From Zhengitettix transpicula (lineage: Eukaryota; Arthropoda; Insecta; Orthoptera; Tetrigidae): a stretch of DNA of 64,000 nucleotides. The translations under genes and the position numbers were made by a program. Location of the stretch: positions 84,114,032-84,178,031 of the forward strand of contig CM073591.1 in the NCBI GenBank assembly GCA_037074705.1. The letters run 5' to 3'. The notes beneath the pieces are model-generated. The model did no database searches. It was not told the DNA's origin and saw only the letters and a program-made list of their open reading frames with translations. Shown here piece by piece: positions 37,056 to 49,708 of this stretch (positions are counted from its first letter, which is position 1; every line of letters starts with the position of its first letter).

Positions 37056-37644
37056 TTATTCCCCAATTGGAGCTGTCTTGCGAGGGCTATTCTCTCGCAG
37101 GCAGAACATGAAAAGGAATATTCTCTCGCAGGCAGAACCTTGTAGGAGAAGTACGAAGGGGCTACCTTTGGGAGTGCCTTTTCCTCTCCGTTTTTGAACT
37201 AAGGTTCGCACAAGCCGAGGCACCTCGGCCTGTTCTGAGAGGTGTATATTCCGGGGTCGCAGACCTTGGGCATACGGTAAGAGTTGTCCGCTATTCCCAT
37301 TGGAATAGTCGGCCAGCTGCCTCCTAAACTGGTCGAGGCACGGAGAAGGTAATGCTGCATCCCCACAGCAAACTCCTCTTCCGCTATCGGAAGGGAGTGA
37401 GACAAGTACCCAATGCCCGACCTATCTGATGCAGGTTTTTCTAGGGTTTGTCCTGCATTTCTTTAGGCGAATGCCGGGTTGGATCCTTAAAATATGGCCC
37501 GGGGGCCCTAGTTAACCCTTGGCTACCTTCCTCTACCATTCCGCATCCCCCCTTTCCAATTCGTTCCTATGCTATTAAAGGGGAGTTGCCCAACGTGGAT
37601 TACCCCATGTAACCTCTTGCCTTAAAAAAAAAATTATTCCCCAA
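37056..37644 (+). mobile_element. R-family retroposon, copy R3, long copy with 11-bp target duplication
   Basis: Element about 37067-37633 flanked by ttattccccaa (37056-37066 and 37634-37644). It reaches further 5' than most copies (TTGCGAGGGCTATTCTCTCGCAGG), and its 5' part contains a local duplication of the CTCTCGCAGGCAGAAC block. The antisense frame (37199-37405) is open. The tail is an A run. Confidence 0.87.
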
Positions 37645-38467
37645 CATTATCTTCTTTCGACTCCATACGTCGTTCAGCGTTTCTCCAACTTCTCAAGTCG
37701 CCTATAAAATAGAGTTTAATTTCGTCATTAGACGTGAATTTGGTTTATGCGAGAGGTTATTATGAATCAGAATAGTCATTGGAGCCAAAGCTGACGGATA
37801 CGGTGGATGCTGCACCTACTATACCAAATTCATCAGCAGAAACCAACTGATTACGCAGTTATTTTTTCTCTGGGTTTGGAGCCGTGTTTGATAAAAAGTT
37901 ACTTATTTTGTAGTAATTTGTCTTAATTACCACAAAAATAGGCCAAACTATCCGCTGAATCGGTGAGACGATTGCGTTTATCGTTCATTCGGGTCTGCAA
38001 GCTGCCCAATATTTTATGAGAAACTGTCTCTGATTCAAATTGAAACCTCTGAGCCATGGTATATGCGGCAACACCGTGTCGTGAATTTTTTAAGCATTTC
38101 TGGTACGTAGCCCCAGTGGACGTCTCGAACGGCGTTCATCACTTGGACATTTACAAAAGGAAAAATTGTTGGTATCGTAATTTGAAATAGACATTTCGTA
38201 ACTCTTGAACTTTTTTTTGAAGAACCACGTCTTATAAGTTGTAATTACGCTTCTTTAGAGAATAATTTAATTTATTAATAAGAAAGGTGGGACATGGTAA
38301 GAAAAAGATAGGGAAACACTTTAGTGTGTAATTACTACCAACAACTCATTTCTCCCAATTGTTTGAAAGTAACATAAATTAATTGCTTGAAATTATAGAA
38401 AAAATGAAACTACGTAATAATTATGGCTGAAAAAATATTCATGGTTTACATATGAATTATTGACATA
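37645..38467. other. Nothing recognised
   Basis: AT-rich, no supported feature. Confidence 0.45.
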
Positions 38468-38674
38468 TTACGTAGTCGATTTTTGATTTATGTCAATAGG
38501 TTGATTATTCTTCTTTTGACATTCAGATGAGTGGTTGATCAAGTTACGGCGTCTGCCTTGATAGAATTTTCGGCGTGTTTTTATAAGGTGCTCCAGGGTG
38601 ACATTATTGCAGAGATCACAGATTGGAGGTAGGCTGTTCGAAAATAGTCTGGATCTGATTTTTGAAAGAACCAT
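38468..38674 (-). pseudogene. LINE ORF2 C-terminal scrap (zinc-knuckle-like)
   Basis: The minus-strand frame reads SKIRSRLFSNS followed by LPPICDLCNNVTLEHLI and then KFYQGRR. LINE proteins of the Jockey/I/R1 group commonly end with a PPxCxxC...HxxxxC cysteine-histidine motif after an R-rich helix. Here the C-x2-C and the His are present but the last Cys is missing and the frame is probably shifted. No reverse transcriptase motifs occur upstream (towards 39 kb), so it is a short, worn fragment. Chance similarity cannot be excluded. Confidence 0.4.
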
Positions 38675-39288
38675 TTGATTTTGATTTCAGATGAAGGATA
38701 GTTTGGATAGTGCAAATTTCAAAACATCGAAGAATTTGTTGGCGCAATTAGGAGGGTGAGGTGAGTGGTTGATTTTACAAGCTGGTCGATGGAGACGTTC
38801 CTTGGAATTCCATTCCAATATTATCTTCTATCCAGACATATGAATCTTGTGCATAGCCTCGATGATCATGACTGTCAACAAGCTTCATACGTCCCGAAAA
38901 CAGATAGTATTGTATAGAAAATTATTGACAAATAGTACTCATCACTCCAATTTATTATGGTACTACTAACGATATGTTTCAAATTTTATAATTACTTGTT
39001 GGCATACCTCCGTAAATCCTCAACCTACTTAGGTACTATAACAAAAGAAAAACGCCTGATATTCAAAATAATGGATTCTTCAAAATTATTTTTAATTGTC
39101 CGTTAATTGGGTAGTTATTATGAGCTTATACTGGAGTTATTTAGGTTATGTTATTTATTCTTATAATGACACAAATATCAGTTGAGCAAGGTCTTCGATA
39201 TAGACCTGTGTAACATATGCAAGAGGAAACTTATTCTCCTATCTTCAAACTCGGATTTAATAATTGGCTTAATAGTTATATAATGCGA
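38675..39288. other. Nothing further recognised
   Basis: May hold an unrecognisable upstream part of the LINE scrap; no supported feature. Confidence 0.35.
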
Positions 39289-39690
39289 CTCGGCCTGTTT
39301 TGAGAGGTGTACGATCCCAGGTCGCAGACCTTGGGCATTCGGTAAGAGTTGTCCTCTGCTCACATTGGAACAGTCGGCAGGCTACCTCTTAAACTGGCCA
39401 AGGCACGGAGAGGGGAAAGCTGCGACCCCAGAGCTAACCCATCTCCCGCCATCGGAAGGGCGTGGGACAAGTACCAAATGCCCGACCTACCTGATGCAGG
39501 TATTCTATGGTTTTCCTGCATCATTTTAAGATACTTAAACTATAACCCGGAGGCCCTAGTTAACCCTTCTCTACCTTCCTCTAACCTTCCGCATCCGGCT
39601 TTTAAAATCCCTTATTATGGTATTAAAGGGAAGTTGCCACCATGTGGATGACCCTCATGTAGCCTGTTACTCTAGAAAATAAATAAAACA
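39289..39690 (+). mobile_element. R-family retroposon, copy R4
   Basis: 5'-truncated copy that begins at CTCGGCCTGTTTTGAGAGGTG. A short internal deletion removes the GGCGAATGCCGGGTAGG part. It ends in TCATGTAGCCTGTTACTCTAG and an AAATAAATAAA tail. The sense frame stays open from 39349 to 39651. No clear target duplication was found. Confidence 0.8.
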
Positions 39691-42379
39691 ATATTTACCG
39701 CTATTTTTCGTGTAATACGAGGTTTTAAATATGCGTATCTGTAAATATATTCATTTATTTATCCGGATAGGGTGCAGCCGTATTTTGGGGAGTTTCTTTA
39801 ATTTTTTGAGCCCGTTTTGCTCCGATTTATGAAAGTTGCTGAACATTGATGATTTTACATTTTGTTTTCGACACAGTAAAGTTAATAAATACTACGTGAC
39901 CATAGTCAATGAAATTGCAGAGAGAGAAATCTCGTGGCCCTAAAAGTAGAGTGACGTGGGTGGGGGTTCGAAAAGATAAATTTGGGAGTTGGGAGATAAT
40001 TTTGGAAGCGGTGCATTAATTGGGAGGTGATGAGATTTATAGGAAGTTGTGAAATTTTGGTCGGATGGAGCGAGAAGTTGGAGAAAAACAACTACTCGTA
40101 AGAGACATTGAAAGTTCTTCACAGTTTAGGTTTTTCTTATGTACGATATCGCTTATGTTTGTAGAACAGCTTCCATATAGCGTCTAGAGACGCAAATATT
40201 TCTGTCAAACTCACGAATAACCTGTGGTTAAGATTCTCATGTTGCTACTTTATATGTTCACCAAAATATTCAACTCGATAATTGGCATTCAACTTTATCA
40301 ATGTTTTGTAGCTTCTTCTTGTTGAATATTTCATGTGCTTTGTCGATCTCATTCCAGACATGATAATATAATTTTTGACAGTTGGAGATTATTATTTATT
40401 TAATTTATTGGAAATTGTGTAATTTTTTGAATATTTGGTTACTGTATTGAAAAGAAAATTAAGGTTTTTCCATGTTTTTATTTAGAAAAAAATTACTATA
40501 GTAAGTCACATTGAAAAAAAAAATTGCGACAATTATCTTCATTTTTTTCTCAAACGCTTTCACATTTTCAAAGGTCACGTCGCAACGGTCAAGGGCAACT
40601 TGTTTCTCCCGTTGTCACATCTCCCTCTCTCGTTCTCCACCAAAGCAAAATAATGGCGGTTCGTGAAAAACTAAGAAGGTTCATTGCATCATTGCATCAT
40701 GCACACTGACCCTACGTAATGAATATTTCATCAATCCTTACCATAAGATTAAAAAAATTAATTTCTTCATTAGATGAGAAGCCCTATTATAGTAGCCAAT
40801 GGAGAAAATAATTCGATAGTTAATTACTAGTTGCTAAAGTTTACTTGAAACTAAAATCTGAATAGTTGAGCTACTTATTGATATGTGATATGTAAATGTA
40901 CAAGTATGTAGGCTGCAAGTTTGATACGAAATCAAAGCCCGCACTTGCGCATTAAAGAGTATTCCAAAAACTATTAGAATGCTTTATATAAGGAATGGAA
41001 TAAAAACTAACACGTCAGAAACTATGTAACATATTCTTTTAATTCGTATTGTATGTATTAATATAGGTGGTTAAATTGCTAAATTTTCTATAAATAGTAT
41101 TAGACGTAATATCCTAAATCTGTAAAAATCACAACTGTGCAATTGTGATTTTGTGTTAAGGTTAGTGTATAGTCTGAGAGGTGACGCCTTAATACAACCG
41201 AATATAGGCAGCACACATGAATTCGATGCTGCACTTGGAAACATTTTCGCAATACATCACATGACGACGTGAATGCTTTTAGCAGAATTGGGAATTTCTT
41301 AAAGTGAATGTCTTCCGAAGTTCACTGCGCCAACATTTTATTTTCCACGATCAAGCTCCGAATAACAGAGAAGCTCCTCAATTTACACGTGCCTCTGTTC
41401 TAAGCCTACGCTTCGAAATAAATTTCGCTTCCTGTCGAAGAATTGAGTTCTTTGCTTTCTAGATGGACCACTGAAACTTCCATTTATATTTATATTTGAA
41501 AACTGAATAAACGTTGTAATTGCAAATTAATATTCGGGGATCGTAAGACTAAGGAAAATAAGAAAGAATAAGAAAGAAGCATATATGAAAGACTTAAATG
41601 ACCAAATAATGATGTTATAATGTACGTAAATTTCAAGCCGGTTGATAGCCTTGATAGCATAATAAATTAATGTTTATAATATACGAAAGGATAAATAATA
41701 GTATACAAAGATACAAGGAAAGCAAAAATTATTGCATCAGGGGAACAAAGAAATGTAATTCACGTTCCTTTTAAAATAATATTATAATTTGTACGGTTAA
41801 ACTTGATATTCTTGACTCAGATTTTTTAGATAGTTCTAAATAAAGATTTAAAATGTGCAAAACGCTGTGTAATACAAAACTATTACATTTATTTTCAATG
41901 GTTATTTTCCAATGAATAAAAGAAAAATCATTAAAGAGTTTATGCTAAACGAATTTAAGCTTCTCAATTTCTTTATTTTTGAATAGCGTTACTCGCAACA
42001 AGAACCTCAATCAAGCGATAAAGTAATTTATATTAATTATATAAATATTAAAAAAATATTATCACATTATTAATTTCAGATCCAAATATTACTGAAAAAT
42101 AGTATTACTATTTATATGGACTAAAAATTATTATAGAGGTAACTGAATTTTCACAAACTAGTTCAATAATTCTCGTAAAAATATTTAAGACGATTATGGT
42201 GTGTTGTAGACACAGTCACGTTCACCAGTGCAATAATGTACACGACAGGACTAGCAGTTTGAAACTAAGAAAACGAATTGAACTTCTTTGATTGGTATAC
42301 AATGCGGTCCCGCATTCAGAAAAATATCAGTGATTCGAATTTTAAAATGAAGTAATTAAACTTAAGAGCTTTTTTTATT
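39691..42379. other. AT-rich DNA, nothing recognised
   Basis: No supported gene or repeat. Purine-rich segment at 39905-40090 gives open frames on the minus strand without motifs. Confidence 0.45.
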
Positions 42380-42560
42380 GCACCGTGGCTTACGCAGTCT
42401 GCTATGTGTTACGTGCCCAAAAGAACTTGTTCCATTATGGGCTAATTACAGCTGCCATAAAGGAGCGCGATTTGCGCCTTTCACAAAGTAATTATTTATA
42501 GCGCTTTTTTAAAGACTTGGCGAACACAGACGGCTTAGCAAGGATTGTAAAATTTTGCCT
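42380..42560. other. Non-repetitive patch, possible enhancer-like DNA
   Basis: Mixed-composition patch with dense short transcription-factor-type words: GCTAATTACAGCTGCCATAA (homeodomain TAATTA plus E-box CAGCTG) around 42440-42460, then a GCGCGATTTGCGCC inverted word, then GTAATTATTTATAGC. It resembles insect developmental enhancers in texture only; conservation is not known. Confidence 0.25.
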
Positions 42561-44279
42561 CGAGAAATTTATTCCAGTTAATTGAGGATATTTTAATAGC
42601 TCACAGAGGAAAAGAACACACACAAGAAAACTCTCGGGGGCTCCTTAAGGCGGAATAAAATGTGATGCGAAGGTAGTCTGTTCCCACGTGAAGCAACATC
42701 AAAGAAAGTAATATTCATTTCTTTATTATTAAAGAAGTTAAAGTAAACTACACAACGACGATGGTTCACAAGAAAGCACCTCAAACAGATCGTTTTATGT
42801 ACTTTTGTAAAACATCACATTTCCAAATAACTTATGTAGTAAAATTTTTAGAAAGAAAATTACAGAAACTTGAACAAGTTCTTTTTCTGACTTAATATTT
42901 ATATAGAGAAAAGATAAATTGATGGAAGAGATTCTTTGAAAAATTATTTTCCTGTACTTCAGTTAGTGAACTGTTTAGTTTTACTTAGTGCATCTTAAGA
43001 ATAATTTGTATATGCAATTTAATTAAATTCCAGAACAATTTTTAATGTCCAGGGCACTGCTTGTGTCATAATAACGTGCAGAAACAAAGGTGACAACATA
43101 GAATTAAAGGAAGTATTAACTGTATGATTCAATTTAATAATATTAATATGTTAAATTATTTACCTACATTAGAGGTAAAAACATTAATGCAATTATGCAA
43201 TATCATACATCATGACTCACTTATATGCTACGTTTTTAACTATTTACGGGTAATTATTCAGTTATTTCGTTAGTCGGGAACCCTGCACTCTCAAGTTAAT
43301 AGAGAACTCCATTATTATGGTCAGTACGTGTAAACAAGTCACTAAAAATACAAAAATCTAATAAAAATAATTAGAGTAATTTCGACCAAATTTTGTATAA
43401 AATATGCAGTGTAATGAGGTATTAGAGAGGAACACAGTCATCACCATGCACTAATCAAATATATATAATAACGAATATTGAAGCAGTGGTCTCAGGGAAG
43501 AAGAAACTATCAGATGACTGAAACTAAATACATTTATGTAGGTCTAAACTAACTTCAAGATACTTTCCTAATATGTATGTATGTATTTAATCTACAAATG
43601 GGCAGTTTTCCCGGTGGTAGATGCGTGAAATTACAATTTAAATATAAATTACATAAAAGAAACCACAATAAATGAAATTATTATATATTACGAATGTATT
43701 AGAATAAATGAATATAATTATTTTAAATATATAATATAGATTTAGGGACAATATTTCAACTATTAATAAATGTATATAGAATTACATTAATTACAGATTA
43801 ATTTTGAAAATGTTAATAACAGAATTAATATTGTACTGCCCTTCAAAATCGTGGAAATATATCTGAAAACAGAAGTTAACTAACAATTTAATTATCTAAA
43901 GAGACAAGCAATTTTACCATTTTATTTGAGTCCAATCATTCGAAAATATTCTCTCTGTTCCGAAACCCGACTTCCGTTTAATGTACAAATTTACATAACT
44001 ATTTCAACATATATATATATATATATATAATCAAATTGTGTTATTCGTATATTACAGCGAATTAATTTTATATTAGTTAAATCTCCATTACTATCTAAGT
44101 TTGCCAGCGTCCGAAAGTTTTGTTGTATGGAGAAGTAGAACATATTAAGTAAAACGTTTCAGGTATGAAATATAGTAATATCTAAGCTTGTGAAAGTTCA
44201 TGCGCAATAACGTGTCTTTGTAGAAAATGAGTAACATTTTACAAGACAAGGCACTGCTTGAATTAATTAATAGCTCAGT
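42561..44279. other. AT-rich DNA with a short (AT)n run
   Basis: No supported gene. An AT microsatellite lies at about 44009-44030. Confidence 0.5.
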
Positions 44280-44700
44280 GTCCCTCTTATGAGCTCCAGG
44301 CCCGCGACCCTAGAAGTATTCGGTTCTTCCGACGGGAGATGAAAATGTAACATAATTAATTTTATGGGCGTCGCAATTAAGCCGGAGAACTTTTCTGCGA
44401 GGAGCGTTTAATTAAGTTCAATTCATTGGTAAATCCTGTCACTTTGGCTGGCCGAGAACCACGGTGCACAATTCTCTAATCAGGCGAGTGAAAAGCCCGC
44501 ATCTCTAGCCACACGCCATTGTTCGCATTCAAATGTTTCGACATTAGCCGGCCTTTTGTTGAACAGTGCTGGAAAACAAACATTTTCACTTGGCCGCGAC
44601 CCCGCCTGCTGCATGAAATTAAATGGGAGTCGAGCAGGGCCAATCCTCGCGGTAAAAACATGCCGCGAACCCACAACAGCCTCCCTTAAATTTATTTAAA
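44280..44700. other. GC-richer non-repetitive patch, possible regulatory DNA
   Basis: Mixed sequence holding several TTAATTAA/CAATTAAG homeodomain-type words (44355-44425) next to GC-rich stretches (44575-44670). Two overlapping minus-strand frames at 44474-44676 lack motifs. It matches no repeat in the window. A conserved regulatory element is a guess from texture. Confidence 0.25.
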
Positions 44701-45536
44701 ACATCATGGGCTTTCATTGAAAACACAAGAAAGGCTTCATTAACGTGACTAAAAATAATAATTTCCAGTATTCGCTCTCGGAATGTTATATGCATCCTGT
44801 GCAGAGAAAACAGTACACATAATTCAGAGGGCTGCTTTTACCTTTCAATGGCGGTGTGAAGCATTATTGTTTTGTTAAATAGAACCATAAAAATGTTTTC
44901 ATTACAAGCCCTTTAATTTTCCACCCGCCCTGAGGCATATGAATACGGTATAAAATATCGTGGCAAATCTTACTAATGAGAACAACAAATATTATATATT
45001 CTAAATAAAATTATACAGTTTCATAAAATTGGAAATAAGGTTAGTGGAATAACAAAGCTGTAAACGATCAGACAATAAAATAACAAGACTGAATCTTCGG
45101 TGTAGGAACTTTCTGCGTTATTTGCAGCCGCTTCTTGCTTCTTCATTTTGACGCTAAACGTCCCAGATAACCATCACTCTACAGCTTGAAGAGTATTCGG
45201 ACCTTTGTACTGTGTCCCTGAATGTTAGACTTTCCCTGATGATGAACCATTTCTTTGTTGCTCGAAACCTTTGAATAATCTCTACTTTCACTCTATATAT
45301 TGATTTTGTTTCAACTTTTCTTGTGAACGATTTATTACTTAATCACTATCACCATCACTCAGTAAAATAAACTATCTGGGTTATTTGTCGAGTGTTGTTA
45401 TCTCTGTCTTTCAGTTTCTCCTTTACCTTCTATATTTCGTATCTATTGATTGTCCTTTTTTTCTCCGACTTTCTTACCTTGGTCTCTTCTTCATTCCTCA
45501 ACAAATTGGATACTCGAAAAATTTTTAAAAAACAAG
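44701..45536. other. No gene; CTGATGA...GAAACC motif at 45236
   Basis: CTGATGA at 45236-45242 is followed 21 bases later by CGAAACC (45263-45269), the order of the hammerhead-like motif found with Penelope-derived repeats in this window. No other part of such an element is recognisable. Confidence 0.35.
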
Positions 45537-45544
45537 CTTTTGTG

Positions 45545-45756
45545 CGACTACCTGCTGTGGTGTAGGACTCAGTCTGTCTGCCTCGCAACACGGAGGTCCC
45601 GGACGGGTTCGAATCCCGGCGATGTCGTTGATGTTGTGTGTGTGTTTCCATACAGAGAAACTTCCACAAAATTAAGTTTGCCGACAGTGAAATGAAACAA
45701 AGTACAGAGTCGCTAATGACCCAGCCGTTGATGTGGCTATAAATAAATAAAAAAAA
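45545..45756 (+). mobile_element. tRNA-derived SINE
   Basis: About 212 bp. The head is tRNA-like: a pol III A-box region (TGGTGTAGGACTCAGT, 45558-45573), an anticodon-arm-like GTCTGCCTCGCAACACGGAG, and a perfect B box GGTTCGAATCC (45606-45616). An unrelated body follows and an (AAAT)n/A-rich tail ends it (45739-45756). The flanks cttttgtg (45537-45544) and cttctgtg (45757-45764) match at 7 of 8 positions and look like a target-site duplication. It would be transcribed by RNA polymerase III and copied by a partner LINE. Open frames across it on both strands are not genes. No second copy was noticed. Confidence 0.85.
45606..45616 (+). promoter_or_regulatory. RNA polymerase III B box of the SINE
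   Basis: GGTTCGAATCC, identical to the tRNA B-box consensus, about 48 bases after the start of the A-box region. Confidence 0.85.
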
Positions 45757-45764
45757 CTTCTGTG

Positions 45765-46482
45765 TCATGTTGCGCGGTTGTTGTATTCGTACGCGGTATC
45801 AAAATACAATTACATTGATAGAAGGTTGCAAAGGGTGACGAGTTGAATTAATCGAGTTTTTAAACTACGCTGAAAAATGTCAGATACGACGTGTGATTTC
45901 TTCCTATTCCACGAAACCAAATCGACTTCTTTCAACCGTTCATGAAGTGCAAGAAAAAGTGATATACAAAAACGTTTCGAGATGGAAGGAACGTATGTAG
46001 AACTATGTTGCCTAAATAGAATTGTACTTGGATTATTGCCGCCAGTAATTATAGAAAAATATCAGATTATCAAAGTTTTAGTTATATTTTGTTGGCATAC
46101 GTGTGCATAAAATAAATATCAATATTTTTTAAATGGAATGTATTAGCTCGTCACGATTATCTCGTATATCACATTATAGCATTAAACGGTTTTTAACTTA
46201 ACTAAAATATGAAAAGTTTAATTATTTAGAATAATTAGAATAAGTTTATTAAAAACTCCCATTCAAATGTTATAAATTGATCTTCCGGATTTGCTTTATA
46301 CATGAGCTTGACGATCTCGTTTCAAAGAATTGTTTTACATCCACATGATGGATGTTGTATAACAATATCTATTCAGGATAATTATTTCTTGATACGTGTA
46401 ACGTAATGAATAATTAGTCTTACCAAAATAATAGTGAAAGTATTAACATAAAAATTTACGTCTGATTGAAAACTAACTCTTA
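45765..46482. other. Nothing recognised
   Basis: AT-rich, no supported feature. Confidence 0.45.
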
Positions 46483-46535
46483 TCACTTCTTTTGTCTGTA
46501 TTCGGCAATCTTTCTTATTATTAATAGAGATAGTA
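46483..46535 (+). mobile_element. Foldback-family end fragment
   Basis: TATCACTTCTTTTGTCTGTA, then TTCGGCAATCTTTCTTATTATTAA, which equals the outer end of the right arm of the 8951-9223 element. Nothing of the rest remains on the left; a CTGAAGA..GGGAATCCGA word at about 46697 may be a further trace. Confidence 0.55.
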
Positions 46536-48537
46536 TTCGAGAGGAAATTCACACAATTTCGGTAAAAGAGGAGGTGCTGGTCTGCCACTCGGAAATAATT
46601 AATGGTTTCCGGCTCCCGACTAATCATTTGGTCAAAACGATTCATACGTTGCGTACTGAGCAGAGAGATAGGACAATTTATTGCTGTTTTGTGTCCTGAA
46701 GAAGGGATGGGAATCCGAGCTAGAGATTCGCATCTCAAGCAAATGTGACTACATTTAAGTCTGTGATCCTGGAGAGATGTGCGAGGATGGAAAATATATA
46801 GAGCTTCGAAATTGTTAATCGAGAGAGACAGAGTTGCACGGTTTCAACCAACAACAAATTATTCGGTGGACATCGCAAGGACATCAGCCGACAACGCGGA
46901 ATAAATTTTCAACTTTCACCAAAGAGAACAAAAAACAGATATGTGAGAGAAACGTTGTATACATATTTCACATATTATCAATTGGTTTCGTTAATTTCCT
47001 TCAATTTTAATTTTACATTAAATTTAATATAACAGGCCTCAGTACCCACTATGAATGAAATGTCACTATCAATGTAGAAAAGATTATAATTGAACAAATA
47101 ATCATATTTATTTTAATTAAAATATTTATTTGTTTCATGCACTTGACTCCTAATAGCTTAGATTACTGAAACAGATTTTTTATTGGGCATTTGTTGTTTG
47201 ATTTAATTATTTCACTGTACATAACATTTACAGAAATACGAAGGAGTTGATTTGTCTGTGAGTGCTGAAAAGACAGTAGGATATCTCTTCCCTTATTCCT
47301 ATCCGAAAATTAATAACTTAATCCGATCGAATTATTAAAATAATATACAGAGTAAATGGCTGCACAAGGTATAATTATGATATTTCTCCATGTATTTGAA
47401 TCAAATAATCCGGACACGCTGTATAACTCGACAAAGATAATCTGCAAAACAAATGGAAAGGAAAGAATGCGTACTTGTGTGAGTGTCACGCCTGCGTTTT
47501 CGTCCGATGTTACCAGAATTAAATAAATTCCTGCTGAGACAGCACAGACGTGAACCGCGTGCAGGGAACAGCAAAGCGATGATGTATTTGGACCTAGCAG
47601 GAAGGGTCCCGTTTGCTAGGGACAAACACAAGCCTCTGACCTGACAACTAGCTCGCTTGCTGCCTACGCAAAATGTTTACCAGTCTTCAGGTTTATTGGG
47701 AGCTTCATCTTAAAATTAGATTCTCTGTAGAAAATATTGGCCTGAATAAATCTCATAATTTAATGCTCTTTAAAATTACTTAAGAGAACCTCTAATTTAG
47801 ACATGTAAATATCTGGCGCCTTTTAAATGGTCTTGTATAGGATCTATAGATAATAATATCTATGAGATATTAGTTAACTTGCAACTAAAGATAAATAAAT
47901 TGTGCATTATTACTTAATGTCGGACAATTATTTTGAGTATTTTAAATTAAAAAATAATGAATTATGGGAAATAACTTTAAAATGATTGAATTAAAGTATC
48001 TGGATGAAAAATGTCATTCCTGGCCAGGAATCAAACATGGGATTTGATTTTTTTTATAAGGTAAGTCAAGAGGAAGACTAAAACGGTCTGTTTATTATAT
48101 TCACGTTCTATATTCACTATGATTCCTGTTTTTATACAGTATAAGAGTATGAGAGTATATATCTATCACTGTTGGAAAAGTATTTTAAGGAAGACCTTCA
48201 CCAAACAGTTCTTTCATTAAAACAATTTCTTGCACTATTCTCCCAATTCGACATTACATTCAGTTTTATTACAAATAATTTTAATGTACTAAAAATGATT
48301 TGGTATCCAAGGGGCCATTCCTCCTTTAGCAACATCACGATACAAAAATCCTCTGAGCTTTTAAATTATTTGATTATCGTATTTTCTTTAACTTTCAGTC
48401 GGTGATCAGTGATTTACTAAGTGTAGTTATATGAGGAACACTACAAAATTTTCCATACAACTGCTCTTTTCACAAAACTATTTATAGTCCATCGTATCTG
48501 AAACTAACTGTGCTGTTACAGAGGACACCAGAAGCTC
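46536..48537. other. No identified gene
   Basis: A 118-codon minus-strand frame (46382-46738) overlaps the foldback end and is unrecognised. 47440-47640 is a little GC-richer. A 16-bp palindrome (ATTCCTGGCCAGGAAT) lies near 48016-48031. Confidence 0.4.
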
Positions 48538-48990
48538 TACTGGAGGCAACCCAACAAGTCAGCTGTAGCCGAACACTCTTTGTTTACTGGCCGCGAAGAA
48601 GGGTTCAATAATAGACGAATTCTGGACAGTGCTGGATGATACTGGGGCAGCGTAATACTGGAGCCTATAAACATCAGGTCAATTAAGAACTTACTCAACA
48701 GCGACGCGGGATTCCAGCTAAGCGAAGGCTGGAATCCGATGCTACATAAAATTGACTTGGGACGGAAAGCAGGGTCGTCGGATGGAGATTGGTCTGGTCT
48801 TGCCAACATACAGCAGAGACCATGGTGGGGTTACAAACAGCGTATCAATCAGAGGCGGCCATGCGTACACAGCTGCCAGCAAGAGAATATACATAATGGA
48901 CCACACAACCAGATTTGAACACTTCAGCCTGAAGAAGATGACAGGGCCAGTCATTGAAACGTCACTAAAAAACATTACTACCCGGTGATG
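48538..48990 (+). pseudogene. Penelope-like element remnant (GIY-YIG endonuclease C-terminus and 3' tail)
   Basis: The plus-strand frame from 48538 to about 48762 reads NKSAVAEHSLFTG, then RRILDSA, one in-frame TGA (48637-48639), then YWGSVILEPINIR and LLNSDAGFQLSEGWNP. This is the typical end of the GIY-YIG endonuclease domain of Penelope-like retroelements (KSAxAEH ... VLD ... EAxEI ... LNRDxGxxLSxxWxP). The catalytic GIY-YIG and reverse transcriptase parts are absent, so the copy is 5'-truncated and dead. Downstream, at 48929-48963, CTGAAGA is followed by the hairpin ATGAC..GTCAT and GAAACGTC, a hammerhead-like order. Hammerhead ribozymes are known in many Penelope-like elements; helix I is not evident here. 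Confidence 0.8.
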
Positions 48991-49708
48991 GAAAGCCGAG
49001 AGTAATTCATACATATCGAGGATGTGTTTAAAGTCTTCTTGCGAAAAACCAGGTTACGTGGTTTGAGTGAGAAAGAAAATAGTACCGCCAAAACCGTAAG
49101 TAAAGTTGTTCATTATAAATCAACGAGAAATAGATGCATTCAATTAATTTATGCACTGTAGAAGGAAAGAATGTTTTCAACGTGTTCACACTATCGAAAA
49201 ACGTGCTTGAATCACATTGTTTTGTATAAAAAAATTCCGTGAAAACACATTAGCTAATGTACTTAAAATTTAGTAAGACTGAACGTGTAAAGGAGTTTTT
49301 TGTTGTTATTATATAAATTTACATGATTTACAATCTATGTTCCGCCGGGCCATGCCAGTGATTGTAAACTTTTATCCCGCTTTCTGCCATCTCCTCGTTC
49401 TTACGTTTTTATTGGCGATTGGGTCAATATTCCTCAATCACGGTTCTATGCGGAAGCATTTGGGGGCTACATTTCACTCCTCTTCGAATTACAGAATTGG
49501 GATATTTCCATCTCTCGTTCCCACGTCTCAAGACAAATTTCTGTGGCAACAGTTTCGCTCTAATTGCTGAGTAGTTGTCCTTTTATTGCCGGAAGCACTT
49601 AGAAAGTCCTTAACAGCTGTCTGCAATACCTCTGAATCATGTCAATTCACATACTTATATAATGTACCTAATTAAACAAAAAAATTAACTACTGTTGAAA
49701 ATAATATT
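48991..49708. other. Nothing recognised
   Basis: No supported feature; a 77-codon plus frame at 49337-49570 is unrecognised. Confidence 0.4.

Noticed and set aside
45430..45768. 112-codon minus-strand frame as a gene
   Set aside because: It covers the tRNA-derived SINE in antisense and starts in its A-rich tail.
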